From Betaproteobacteria bacterium HGW-Betaproteobacteria-22 (lineage in GTDB: Bacteria; Pseudomonadota; Gammaproteobacteria; Burkholderiales; Methylophilaceae), in NCBI GenBank assembly GCA_002842285.1, contig PHCJ01000002.1, forward strand, positions 124,001 through 188,000: 64,000 bases of DNA, given 5' to 3'. Below, piece after piece: positions 36,652 through 44,538 of the stretch (positions are counted from its first letter, which is position 1; the number at the start of each line of letters is the position of its first letter). The notes below the pieces were generated by a model. That model had not been told where the DNA came from. It worked only from the letters and a program-made list of their open reading frames with translations, and did not search any database. The position numbers were made by a program, and so were the translations under genes.

Positions 36652-37188
36652 ATGAAAAAATTTCTAGCCCTAATCGCACTTAGCTTGACCACAAGCTTGG
36701 TTTCTTTCACCGCTGCGGCACACGGCCCATCACCGCTTAAAGTGGACAAATCTGTGACCATTAAAGCTGATCCGGCTAAAGTTTGGGCAATCGTGAAAGA
36801 TTTTGGCGGCCTGCATAAATGGCACCCTGCCATTGCCAGCACTAAATTAGAGAAAAAAGGCGATGACACCTTCAGAACACTCACGCTCAAAGACGGCGGC
36901 ACTATCTACGAAAAACTGCGCAGTGTAGATGATGGCGACATGAAAATCCGCTACGAAATCGTAGAGAGCCGCTTGCCACTCACTGACTACAATGCATTCA
37001 TGGTAGTTAGCAAAGGTGCAAACCCAGGCGAAACCAACGTACAATGGGTTGGCCGCTTTTACCGTTTATACAAATTAAACCCACCTATTCCTGCCGGCCA
37101 AGATGATGAAACCGCATTAAACACCATCAACGGTATTTTTGACGCAGGTTTAGCCGGATTGAAAAAGGTCGCAGAATCGTCAAAGTAA
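36652..37188 (+). CDS. MxaD-like SRPBCC periplasmic protein
   Basis: 178 residues. A signal peptide ('LALIALSLTTSLVSFTAAAHG') leads into a START/SRPBCC fold: 'VDKSVTIKADPAKVWAIVKDFGG', 'KWHPAIAST', 'TLTLKDGGTIYEKL' and 'ALNTINGIFDAGLAGLKK'. This is the pattern of MxaD, a small periplasmic factor reported to aid methanol dehydrogenase interaction with cytochrome cL. No mxa genes adjoin, so it is a stand-alone homologue. GGAG lies about 9 bases before the ATG. Confidence 0.8.
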   Translation: MKKFLALIALSLTTSLVSFTAAAHGPSPLKVDKSVTIKADPAKVWAIVKDFGGLHKWHPAIASTKLEKKGDDTFRTLTLKDGGTIYEKLRSVDDGDMKIRYEIVESRLPLTDYNAFMVVSKGANPGETNVQWVGRFYRLYKLNPPIPAGQDDETALNTINGIFDAGLAGLKKVAESSK

Positions 37189-37289
37189 CAGGCCAGGATA
37201 CTGGCCCAAATGAAGATGACAGCAAACCGAAACCATGGTGGAAATTCTGGTAACGCATAAAAACCACCCAGCCGGGTGACCACCTTCGG

Positions 37290-37320
37290 CAATTGACTGA
37301 CAAATTTTGTCAGTCAATTG
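37290..37320. repeat. 31-bp perfect palindrome
   Basis: Arm CAATTGACTGACAAA is followed by a single base and its exact reverse complement. It lies about 100 bases after the MxaD-like gene and 13 bases before a terminator. No T-run directly follows, so it may be a regulator site or mRNA 3' stem. Confidence 0.8.
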
Positions 37321-37332
37321 TCTAAAAAATAC

Positions 37333-37363
37333 AAAAAAAGCGAGGTTTTACCTCGCTTTTTTA
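37333..37363 (+). terminator. Rho-independent terminator after the MxaD-like gene
   Basis: AGCGAGG-TTTTA-CCTCGCT flanked by A-run before and T-run after. Symmetric A/T runs would let it work in both directions. Confidence 0.9.
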
Positions 37364-37381
37364 TTGTCCTTTTTTATTTCT

Positions 37382-37421
37382 ATAGTGCTTTTATTGCCAT
37401 AGTGTTTTTATTGCCATAGTC
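37382..37421 (+). repeat. 17-bp tandem repeat, two and a third copies
   Basis: ATAGTG(C/T)TTTTATTGCC occurs twice in tandem with one change and is followed by ATAGTC. Non-coding, upstream of pilA. Confidence 0.75.
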
Positions 37422-37694
37422 TGCTGGCCTATTTAAATAAACACTATTTACAATTCCACCTTAATGCTCTGTTTATGCCACAACTTTAACGCAACACGCC
37501 ATTCCATCCTGTTAAACACGCGCAAGCTGACCTAAAATGGTTAAAAACACACATAAAATGGAGTTGCTACAACTTTCACCACATCCTGCCACTACAAATT
37601 AGGCAAAATAATGTATGCTAACGAAACAAATGATACACGCGTGGCATATGCGAATATTGTTGCAAGTATAAATGCTTGAGTGGTGCAGTTATAA

Positions 37695-37711
37695 TTGGCA
37701 CAACTTATGCA
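37695..37711 (+). promoter_or_regulatory. Sigma-54 type promoter for the pilin gene
   Basis: 'TTGGCACAACTTATGCA' keeps GG and GC exactly 10 bases apart and matches TGGCAC-N5-TTGCA with one change. It lies about 83 bases before the pilin ATG. Type IV pilins are often under RpoN and PilSR control. Confidence 0.7.
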
Positions 37712-37793
37712 TGTAACAATTTGAACACAGCAATAATAGACTTAAAGCGTTGCGGTGTATTTTTTAGTAATTTTTTAGACAAAGGAAATTAAA

Positions 37794-38129
37794 ATGAAAC
37801 AAGTACAAAAAGGTTTTACCCTGATTGAGTTGATGATTGTTGTGGCAATTATCGGTATTTTGGCTGCAATTGCGATTCCTGCTTATCAAAGCTACACCAA
37901 AAAATCAGCTGAACGCGCCTGTATGATGGAAACAAAATCATATGCAAACAGAGCATTGGTTGAGTTTGCAGATGGCGCATCAGCTGTATCCGCAGCAACG
38001 ACGGGTGCATGTACGACCATTGACACCCCAGCAAACGCAACTGCTACAATTACTGGCACACCAAAACAACCTGGCACAATCACAACAACTTGTGATTTGG
38101 GTAACGGTGCTACTTGCGTAAACCCATAA
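37794..38129 (+). CDS. pilA: Type IV major pilin-like protein
   Basis: 111 residues, short for a major pilin. The leader 'MKQVQKG' is cut before Phe by the prepilin peptidase; mature '[27 protein letters not shown]' is the standard helix with Glu5. The small globular part is Ala/Thr-rich with Cys pairs that can close the D-region loop ('GACTTID' and '[13 protein letters not shown]'). AAAGGAA precedes the ATG. The glycosyltransferase follows, and pilB/pilC are 16 kb away in the same window. Could be a minor pilin of small size. Confidence 0.88.
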   Translation: MKQVQKGFTLIELMIVVAIIGILAAIAIPAYQSYTKKSAERACMMETKSYANRALVEFADGASAVSAATTGACTTIDTPANATATITGTPKQPGTITTTCDLGNGATCVNP

Positions 38130-38179
38130 TTGCACTTTAAACCAAACCGCACGCTATCATAAATTGCGTGCTGATCTTT

Positions 38180-38208
38180 AAAAAGAGACCCTTGCGGTCT
38201 CTTTTTTT
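38180..38208 (+). terminator. Rho-independent terminator after pilA
   Basis: AGAGACC-CTTGC-GGTCTCT followed by a run of T. Probably ends most pilA transcripts, with partial read-through into the next gene. Confidence 0.9.
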
Positions 38209-38285
38209 ACTATGTTAGCTTACTGCAATCAATAAGTTCGACTCTTATACTTTTATCATAGTCATAATTAAATAAAGTCAATATC

Positions 38286-40079
38286 ATGCTTAAACGCAAC
38301 TCAGAAATCAATGGCACATTCATCAGTTTAGGTTTTATTCATCTAATGCTGTTATTGCCTTTTGTGAATATGTACCACCGCTTACCTATACTGACTTTTT
38401 ATGCTGAATGGCTCGCAGCAGCTCTGGGCATGCTGGCAATGTTACCGCTACTGATCAAAAAAAACACCATTCAGATTCCAAAAATTTCACTTATTTTTTG
38501 GGGGCTGTCACTACTTCTACTCATCCAACTTGTCACGGGAGTCATGCATTCAACCCAATATGCACTACTAATACTTTCTTACCTATTATGGGGTGGGCTG
38601 CTGACGATACTAGGCCAACATCTGTATAAAGAACTGGGATTGGAGAAATTAGCAATCACTCTAGCTTGGGCATTGTTTATTGCAGGCATGATTAACATCG
38701 GAATATTCACACTACAAATTGTGTCACACACTGGCGGATATATCTCTTTTTTGCCAAACCTAGTCGGATACGGCCCATTTTCCCAAGTGAACCACTTTGC
38801 TGACTTTGTGACACTTGCAACTGCCTCTCTCATTTACTTATATGCTAAAGGACGCTTCTCTTTAAGTTTCTTTATACTCATTTTTGTATGTTTTTTAATT
38901 ATGCTGACATTCTCAGGCTCACGCAGTGCATGGTTTTATTTAATTGCGCTTAGCATATTAGGGGGCATCACACATAAAAAAATGTTGGAATCACAACCTG
39001 ACCCTAAAAGTAGCGACAAACTGCTATATGTGAGCTGCATGTTACTGCCTGCTTTCACGCTGATTCAAATAATTATTTACTACACTGTTCCCAGTGAATT
39101 AGTAAATTTATCTACCGGCCGCATGGTTGAGGCAATAACAGCGAACACAAATTCAGCTCGCATACAAATCTGGCACGATAGTTTACGGCTATTATTCCAA
39201 TCACCCTGGCTTGGCATTGGGGCCGGTAACATGCGCTATGAATCATTCATGTTACTTAGCAACCCTAAAAGTCTAAGTTTCAACCGCATGTTTGAACACA
39301 GCCACAACCTCTTCATACACCTGCTAACTGAAATGGGTATTGTTGCGTGTTTAATTGTGCTGATAGGACTTGTTGCTTGGGGACGCGCCTTTAAGTGGCA
39401 CACGCTTAATCTTGAAAAATGGTGGTTAATCAGTTTACTGGCAACGATTGGAATTCATAGCATGCTGGAATATCCACTTTGGTACGCCTATTTTCTTGGC
39501 ATAGTAGCCATATTACTAGGTGCAGGCGACGGAAAGGCTTTTTCGCTGGAGCTTGGCAAGTTACCCATCATCGCTGGCCAGAAATCAAAACAGGCATTAT
39601 TGCACGTCGGCTTAATAAGCGCTTTATTACTAAGCGCGATAAATCTCTACACTTTACTAGTGGCCAACCTAAAACTGGAAAGTTGGATACAAAATTATGT
39701 GCAAGAGAACATCAATCAACAGTCTGACTTGAACTGGGTGAAACAACACTCATTATTAGCCCCCTACGCCCAATTCATGCATGCCATGTCAGCCACGATA
39801 AATATAGAGGAAATTGACGAGAAAGTTAATTTAAGTGAATCTGTGATGCGTTTTAGACCGCTAAGAAAAATTGCCTATCAACATGTCATGTTACTGGAGC
39901 TACAGGGTGATCATGCTAATGCAATTAAATATTTAAAACTAACACTCATCGGACACTCAGGAAATTTAAAAGGTGCAATGGCATATATTCCCAAGGCACA
40001 TCAACAAAGATTCCTTGAATTAATAACGGAGGTAAGGCCTGATTTATTAAAGACAATTAATGCATACCAACATGAATAA
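38286..40079 (+). CDS. O-antigen ligase/PglL-type O-oligosaccharyltransferase
   Basis: 597 residues with about 12 membrane helices and a soluble C-terminal region with TPR-like helices. The Wzy_C domain is seen at 'SGSRSAWFYLIAL' and the long periplasmic loop with 'SPWLGIGAGNMRYE' and 'EHSHNLFIHLLTEMG', the usual catalytic His region. Lying directly after a pilin gene, it most likely moves a lipid-linked glycan to pilin Ser/Thr (PglL/PilO role). An O-antigen ligase role cannot be excluded, but no LPS genes adjoin. Confidence 0.85.
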   Translation: MLKRNSEINGTFISLGFIHLMLLLPFVNMYHRLPILTFYAEWLAAALGMLAMLPLLIKKNTIQIPKISLIFWGLSLLLLIQLVTGVMHSTQYALLILSYLLWGGLLTILGQHLYKELGLEKLAITLAWALFIAGMINIGIFTLQIVSHTGGYISFLPNLVGYGPFSQVNHFADFVTLATASLIYLYAKGRFSLSFFILIFVCFLIMLTFSGSRSAWFYLIALSILGGITHKKMLESQPDPKSSDKLLYVSCMLLPAFTLIQIIIYYTVPSELVNLSTGRMVEAITANTNSARIQIWHDSLRLLFQSPWLGIGAGNMRYESFMLLSNPKSLSFNRMFEHSHNLFIHLLTEMGIVACLIVLIGLVAWGRAFKWHTLNLEKWWLISLLATIGIHSMLEYPLWYAYFLGIVAILLGAGDGKAFSLELGKLPIIAGQKSKQALLHVGLISALLLSAINLYTLLVANLKLESWIQNYVQENINQQSDLNWVKQHSLLAPYAQFMHAMSATINIEEIDEKVNLSESVMRFRPLRKIAYQHVMLLELQGDHANAIKYLKLTLIGHSGNLKGAMAYIPKAHQQRFLELITEVRPDLLKTINAYQHE

Positions 40080-40145
40080 CTGAATGGGGGCGCTCAAATT
40101 TGAAGTGCAACGTTTTTTGAAGGAAAATCTTGCATGGAAAAATAC

Positions 40146-40284
40146 TGACAATTAAGCGAGCGTAGATGACTCGATGATAATCGAGGGTGACAACACATAA
40201 AAACCCCTGTAATAAACCTAGATTATCATCGAGGCATTTAAGAAACCTACAGAACCATGTGACATTTACCCGCTCGATTGTCAC
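40146..40284. repeat. Nested inverted repeats in the gap after the glycosyltransferase
   Basis: Outer arms TGACAAT..GCGAGCG (40146-40162) and CGCTCGATTGTCA (40271-40283) enclose inner arms CTCGATGATAATC (40170-40182) and GATTATCATCGAG (40221-40233). The result is a possible forked RNA or DNA structure about 140 bases long with no ORF. Might be a small RNA, a regulatory site cluster or a mobile-element relic. Confidence 0.6.
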
Positions 40285-40302
40285 TAAGGCTACGAAATCT
40301 GA

Positions 40303-41376
40303 CTAACCCGCACTGGCCCGCGTACCGCCGGCAAGCACCAGCACATCAAACCCTCGCTGCGCTAATATAAAGGCAGCAGCTGAGCTGCGGCGGCCTGTTT
40401 GGCAATACACCACATAAGTTTTGGCTTTATCCAGAGTGTCTGCATGCTGGCGAATATCACCGACGGGCAGGTTGATTGCGCCGCGTATGTGATCAAACGT
40501 ATATTCAGAGGGCAATCGCACATCCACCCAAATAGCCCCTTCTGCCATCTTGCGCTGGGCATCCGGCCAGCTGACCTGCTTAATTAACGGGGCTTTAAGC
40601 AGCTCGACAAAATCTTTTTTATTTAATCTTAACAACTCACCGTCTGTTTTCATGGTGACAGTTGCGCTACGTTTATTATCGGAGGCAAGGGCTTCTTCAC
40701 CAAAGGCGTTACCCGCTTCCAGTTCGGCAACTACCTCAGGCGGACGTGTGAAGTCATGTATTTTGCTGACAATGACTGTGCCGCGCTCAATTAAATAATA
40801 ATAGTCACCTTCCATGCCTTGCTGAATAATGGTTTGTCCGGCGGTGGCGGTCATGCGCGTCATGCGTTTAAACATTTCTTCAATATTGGCTGCCGGCAGA
40901 CGGCTAAATACGCCTTTTTGCAGTTTTTCTACACTGAACACACTGGTGTCGTGCATCCAGTCGGCAGTGGTTCTGGTTTGATTTTCATTTGACTCCGCCC
41001 GTGGCTGGCGCATCTCACCCTGAGATAGCTGATCCCATGTCATCATGATATCGAGCAGGTCCATGTCGATACGCAGTATTTCAATATCAGTCAATGCGAT
41101 GGTGTCTTTGATCTTGGGATCTTGATTCAGCGGGTGTTTTGCCGCAGGTGAGCCGCCGCGCAGAATCACTTTGCTCTGATTCACAAAGCGTATGCCTAAA
41201 TCACCTTTCACCAGGTAAATCGCCTGTGCGGATTTACTCACATTCATCCGCAGCGGGTCGATGTTTTGAGTGACTTTTTCCAGAAAGCACAACTCTGCAA
41301 GCTCTTGTCTGCGCCCTGCGGAAAGTCTTGCCGTTGGCTCTAATGTATCAAGTAGTAATTTATCGGATAAAGCCAT
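40303..41376 (-). CDS. Cyclic-nucleotide-binding domain / rhodanese fusion protein
   Basis: 357 residues. Residues about 20-110 look like a degenerate cNMP-binding fold, about 160-255 are a clear one ('AGQTIIQQGMEGDYYYLIERGTVIV' and 'GNAFGEEALASDNKRSATV'), and about 265-357 are a rhodanese domain ('WVDVRLPSEYTFDHIRGAINLP', active Cys in 'VYCQTGRRSS'). Probably a cytoplasmic sulfur-transfer or signalling protein gated by a nucleotide. AAAGG supports the ATG at 41376. It is 69 bases after the phosphodiesterase gene on the same strand. Confidence 0.88.
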   Translation of the reverse strand: MALSDKLLLDTLEPTARLSAGRRQELAELCFLEKVTQNIDPLRMNVSKSAQAIYLVKGDLGIRFVNQSKVILRGGSPAAKHPLNQDPKIKDTIALTDIEILRIDMDLLDIMMTWDQLSQGEMRQPRAESNENQTRTTADWMHDTSVFSVEKLQKGVFSRLPAANIEEMFKRMTRMTATAGQTIIQQGMEGDYYYLIERGTVIVSKIHDFTRPPEVVAELEAGNAFGEEALASDNKRSATVTMKTDGELLRLNKKDFVELLKAPLIKQVSWPDAQRKMAEGAIWVDVRLPSEYTFDHIRGAINLPVGDIRQHADTLDKAKTYVVYCQTGRRSSAAAFILAQRGFDVLVLAGGTRASAG

Positions 41377-41445
41377 TACTTCGCCTTTGTGTATTTTTCT
41401 TAGGTGAAATGTATCGTGCATAACACATTATCACTTGATTAGATC

Positions 41446-42243
41446 CTAAAGCTTGAATACTTGCCCACGCTGCAATGCCGATACCGAAAATGGCAGGTCG
41501 CTTTCACCAATTTCACGCATGATAATTTCACCCTCGCCCGGTTTTAAATGGGTTATAAAAACTTCAGGCTCTGCAGCGCTATCACTGGCACTCCGCACGC
41601 TTATCGTTAATTTGCCAAGTTCACTTACCAGCGTTTCCGGGCAAAGATGTTTTGAAACTTTTGCCAAGGCACGCTCGTCATTACTGAAAGCAGTTTCAAT
41701 AATGATATATTTCAAATGATGAATTTCATTCACAGCCTGCCACAGGGCGTCGCACACTGTTGTGTCGCCAGTATAAACCAAACTGTGTGTTTCGCCGTCA
41801 ATTTGGTAGCCAACAGCCGGCACTACGTGCTCCACAGGCAATGCGGTGATTTTTCGGCTATTTAGCGTAATGGTTTCACCTAATCGAATCGGGTTGTAGC
41901 GCAGAAATGGCGCATCGCGACTGGGAATTGCATTAAAATCTGGCCAGATGACCCAATTAAATAGGTGCGCCTGCAGAATATCCAAAGTTTCTTGTGTGGC
42001 GTGTAGCGTAATCGGCTCTGTACGTATACCCATCACGGTATCAACCAGAAACGGAATAAACGCCACATGATCAAGATGCGAATGTGTCACAAAAATATGG
42101 TCTATGGCTAGCAACGCATCCATAGATAAATCGCCAACGCCAGAGCCCGCATCGATCAAAATATCATGGTCGAGCAAAATTGAAGTGGTGCGCAAATCAC
42201 CACCAATGCCACCACTACATCCAAGAATTTTAATCTCTGCCAT
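41446..42243 (-). CDS. Class II 3',5'-cyclic-nucleotide phosphodiesterase (metallo-beta-lactamase fold)
   Basis: 265 residues. 'FVTHSHLDHVAFIPF' is the HxHLDH metal motif of class II cAMP phosphodiesterases, with 'LPVEHVVPAVGYQI', 'LVYTGDTTVCD' and 'FITHLKPGE' as later ligands. It would hydrolyse cAMP or a related cyclic nucleotide in the cytosol. Next gene encodes a cyclic-nucleotide-binding protein, so the two likely share a signal. Confidence 0.85.
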   Translation of the reverse strand: MAEIKILGCSGGIGGDLRTTSILLDHDILIDAGSGVGDLSMDALLAIDHIFVTHSHLDHVAFIPFLVDTVMGIRTEPITLHATQETLDILQAHLFNWVIWPDFNAIPSRDAPFLRYNPIRLGETITLNSRKITALPVEHVVPAVGYQIDGETHSLVYTGDTTVCDALWQAVNEIHHLKYIIIETAFSNDERALAKVSKHLCPETLVSELGKLTISVRSASDSAAEPEVFITHLKPGEGEIIMREIGESDLPFSVSALQRGQVFKL

Positions 42244-42258
42244 TTTCAGTGTACTCTA

Positions 42259-42493
42259 GGTTAAACACAGAATTTCCATTAGTCGATTTTACATCTGCTT
42301 GAATGTCAGCTTGCCCATTCTGCGTATTTTTTGTGCAAATTTTCTGTCAATAGCATGACGATTGATCATGAATTTTGCAGAAAAAATCCATCAAACTGTG
42401 CGGCGTTGCCATTTTTAGCAATACTTGCCAACCTGTTGGCTTTAGTGTTGATTATCAGCCGTTGGCAAGTCCTGATTGAAAATCTGGGTTAAA
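42259..42493 (+). repeat. Dispersed repeat copy C (complete-looking, about 235 bp)
   Basis: Begins 'GGTTAAACACAGAATTTCC' and ends 'GATTGAAAATCTGGGTTAAA', giving imperfect terminal inverted repeats of about 20 bases. The body holds the blocks found in copies A and B, then 'GGCTTTAGTGTTGATTATC', which recurs inverted at 57300-57332. No ORF. This is the best candidate for a whole unit of the family. Confidence 0.8.
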
Positions 42494-42586
42494 TTAAAAC
42501 CACCCAATATTTTTTACGCTACGGTAAGCTTCTTCTATTAGGTACAATCATGCTTTTAAAGCGATTAAGCAACATTAAACACTACC

Positions 42587-43291
42587 ATGATGAACTACAA
42601 GCACCCATTAGAGTTAATCAGCGTATCTGCTGATGTTAATCACAGCAAAATTGATGCCAGCATCATCTGGCTACACGGCCTAGGTGCAGATGGCTACGAT
42701 TTTGAGCCCATTGCACAAAGACTATTACAGCTGAACGCCTTTGCGCGTGTGCGTTTTATTCTGCCGCATGCCCCTGAAATGCCGGTTACACGCAACAATG
42801 GTTACATCATGCCTGCCTGGTATGATGTGTATGGCAGCATTCCCATTACAAAAGAAGATGAAGCCGGAATAACCGCGAGCCAGACCTATATCAACACATT
42901 GATTAAAAATGAAATTAATCAAGGGATACCCAGCAATCGCGTCGTACTGGCAGGCTTTTCTCAAGGGGGTGCTATTGCGCTATATACCGCATTGCACTAC
43001 CCAGATAAACTTGCCGCCGTCATTGCGTTATCGACCTATTTACCGCTGCAAGCTCAATTCAAGTCTGATGCAAACCGGGCCAGTTTAGCCATGCCGATCT
43101 TTATGGCGCACGGTTTATTTGACGATATTATTCCGCTTGATTTAGCCAAAAGCGCTTTTGATACCCTACAAAACCGTCGACATCTCGTCACATGGCACGA
43201 TTACCCAATGGCGCATCAACTGTGTGAACAAGAGATTATTGATATTACGCAGTTTTTACAGCAGGTTTTACAGCTAGATTTGGTAGAATAA
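42587..43291 (+). CDS. Carboxylesterase/phospholipase, alpha/beta hydrolase
   Basis: 234 residues. 'IIWLHGLGADGYDFEPI' is the oxyanion-hole region, 'VLAGFSQGGAIAL' the nucleophile elbow (Ser), 'DDIIPL' the acid and 'YPMAHQLCEQE' the His of the triad. Members hydrolyse short esters, lysophospholipids or acyl-thioesters. Sits just before xseB on the same strand, probably by chance. Confidence 0.9.
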   Translation: MMNYKHPLELISVSADVNHSKIDASIIWLHGLGADGYDFEPIAQRLLQLNAFARVRFILPHAPEMPVTRNNGYIMPAWYDVYGSIPITKEDEAGITASQTYINTLIKNEINQGIPSNRVVLAGFSQGGAIALYTALHYPDKLAAVIALSTYLPLQAQFKSDANRASLAMPIFMAHGLFDDIIPLDLAKSAFDTLQNRRHLVTWHDYPMAHQLCEQEIIDITQFLQQVLQLDLVE

Positions 43292-43327
43292 GCACTTGAA
43301 TATAATAATGCATCGCTAACCAAACTT

Positions 43328-43606
43328 ATGTCCGCTTCAACACCCACAAAAAATAGCGCGCCCCCAACGCCCAGCGACTCTATGCCCGTTGCTGACATGA
43401 GTTTTGAACAGGCATTTGGTGAGCTGGAAAAGATTGTGGCACAAATGGAATCCAGCCAGATGCCGCTTGAGGCATCGCTCGCTGCTTATCAGCGCGGTAG
43501 CACGCTGCTCGCATTTTGCCAAAAATCACTTGCTGATGTTGAGCAGCAAGTCAGCCTGCTGAACGATCGCCAACAGCTTGTGCCATATAATGCAGAAATT
43601 GAATAA
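43328..43606 (+). CDS. xseB: Exodeoxyribonuclease VII small subunit
   Basis: 92 residues. 'SFEQAFGELEKIVAQMESSQMPLEASLAAYQRGSTLLAFCQ' is the classic XseB helix pair. It partners XseA (not in window) to degrade single-stranded DNA. The N-terminus is Pro/Ser-rich. ispA follows within 6 bases. Confidence 0.95.
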   Translation: MSASTPTKNSAPPTPSDSMPVADMSFEQAFGELEKIVAQMESSQMPLEASLAAYQRGSTLLAFCQKSLADVEQQVSLLNDRQQLVPYNAEIE

Positions 43607-43612
43607 GTGCAT

Positions 43613-44509
43613 ATGATTGATAGTAACGTAGCAGATTTTTTGATTTGGGCAAAACAAAAGCAAACGCGCATCGCCGACATTTTAAACGAGGCGCTGCCTG
43701 CCACTAGCATCGCCCCCCAAACCCTGCATGAAGCGATGCGCTACAGCACCTTAAATGGCGGTAAGCGCGTACGCGCACTGTTAAGCTTTGCTGCGGCAGA
43801 ATTTTGCCATACGCCGGATACGGTAGCCGAGGCGGCAGCATGTGCGGTTGAACTGATTCATGCATATTCACTGGTGCACGACGATATGCCCTGCATGGAT
43901 GATGATGATTTGCGACGCGGCAAACCAAGCTGCCACAAACAATACGATGATGCAACAGCTTTACTAGTGGGCGATGCCCTGCAAAGCCTTGCATTTGAGG
44001 TGCTATCAACGCCGCAGCTTTGCAGCAATGCCAATCAGCAAGTGCGCATGTTGAACATACTGGCAAAGGCCGTCGGCTCATCAGGCATGGCAGGCGGACA
44101 AGCCATCGACCTTAGCTCCGTGGGTGCCAAACTCTCGCAAACCGAGCTCGAAACCATGCATCAGCTTAAAACGGGCGCGCTGATTCAGGCTGCGGCACTG
44201 TTAGGCGCAGCCAGTGGCTCACAACAGCAGATTTACGCCGTGCATATTTATGCACAAAATATTGGCCTAGCGTTTCAGGTGATTGATGACATTCTTGATG
44301 TAGAGGCAGACACCGGCACCCTGGGAAAAACCGCCGGTAAAGATGCTGACAATGAAAAACCTACTTATGTGTCGGTGCTGGGACTGGAGCTTGCAAAAAA
44401 ACTGGCAGACGAGTTATATGAAGCGGCCATTCACGCACTGGCACCCTATGGTGAAGAAGCAAGACGCCTGCGTGAACTTGCAGGATTTATTCTACAACGC
44501 AGTTTTTAA
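43613..44509 (+). CDS. ispA: Farnesyl diphosphate synthase (geranyltranstransferase)
   Basis: 298 residues. 'GKRVRALL' is followed by the first Asp-rich motif 'VHDDMPCMDDDDLRRGKP' and the second 'FQVIDDILDVEADT'. Joins isopentenyl diphosphate to dimethylallyl and geranyl diphosphate to make farnesyl diphosphate for quinones and undecaprenol. ATG at 43613 preferred to the GTG two codons up. Confidence 0.95.
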   Translation: MIDSNVADFLIWAKQKQTRIADILNEALPATSIAPQTLHEAMRYSTLNGGKRVRALLSFAAAEFCHTPDTVAEAAACAVELIHAYSLVHDDMPCMDDDDLRRGKPSCHKQYDDATALLVGDALQSLAFEVLSTPQLCSNANQQVRMLNILAKAVGSSGMAGGQAIDLSSVGAKLSQTELETMHQLKTGALIQAAALLGAASGSQQQIYAVHIYAQNIGLAFQVIDDILDVEADTGTLGKTAGKDADNEKPTYVSVLGLELAKKLADELYEAAIHALAPYGEEARRLRELAGFILQRSF

Positions 44510-44538
44510 TACCGCCCTTTAAGATACTAAAATAACCA

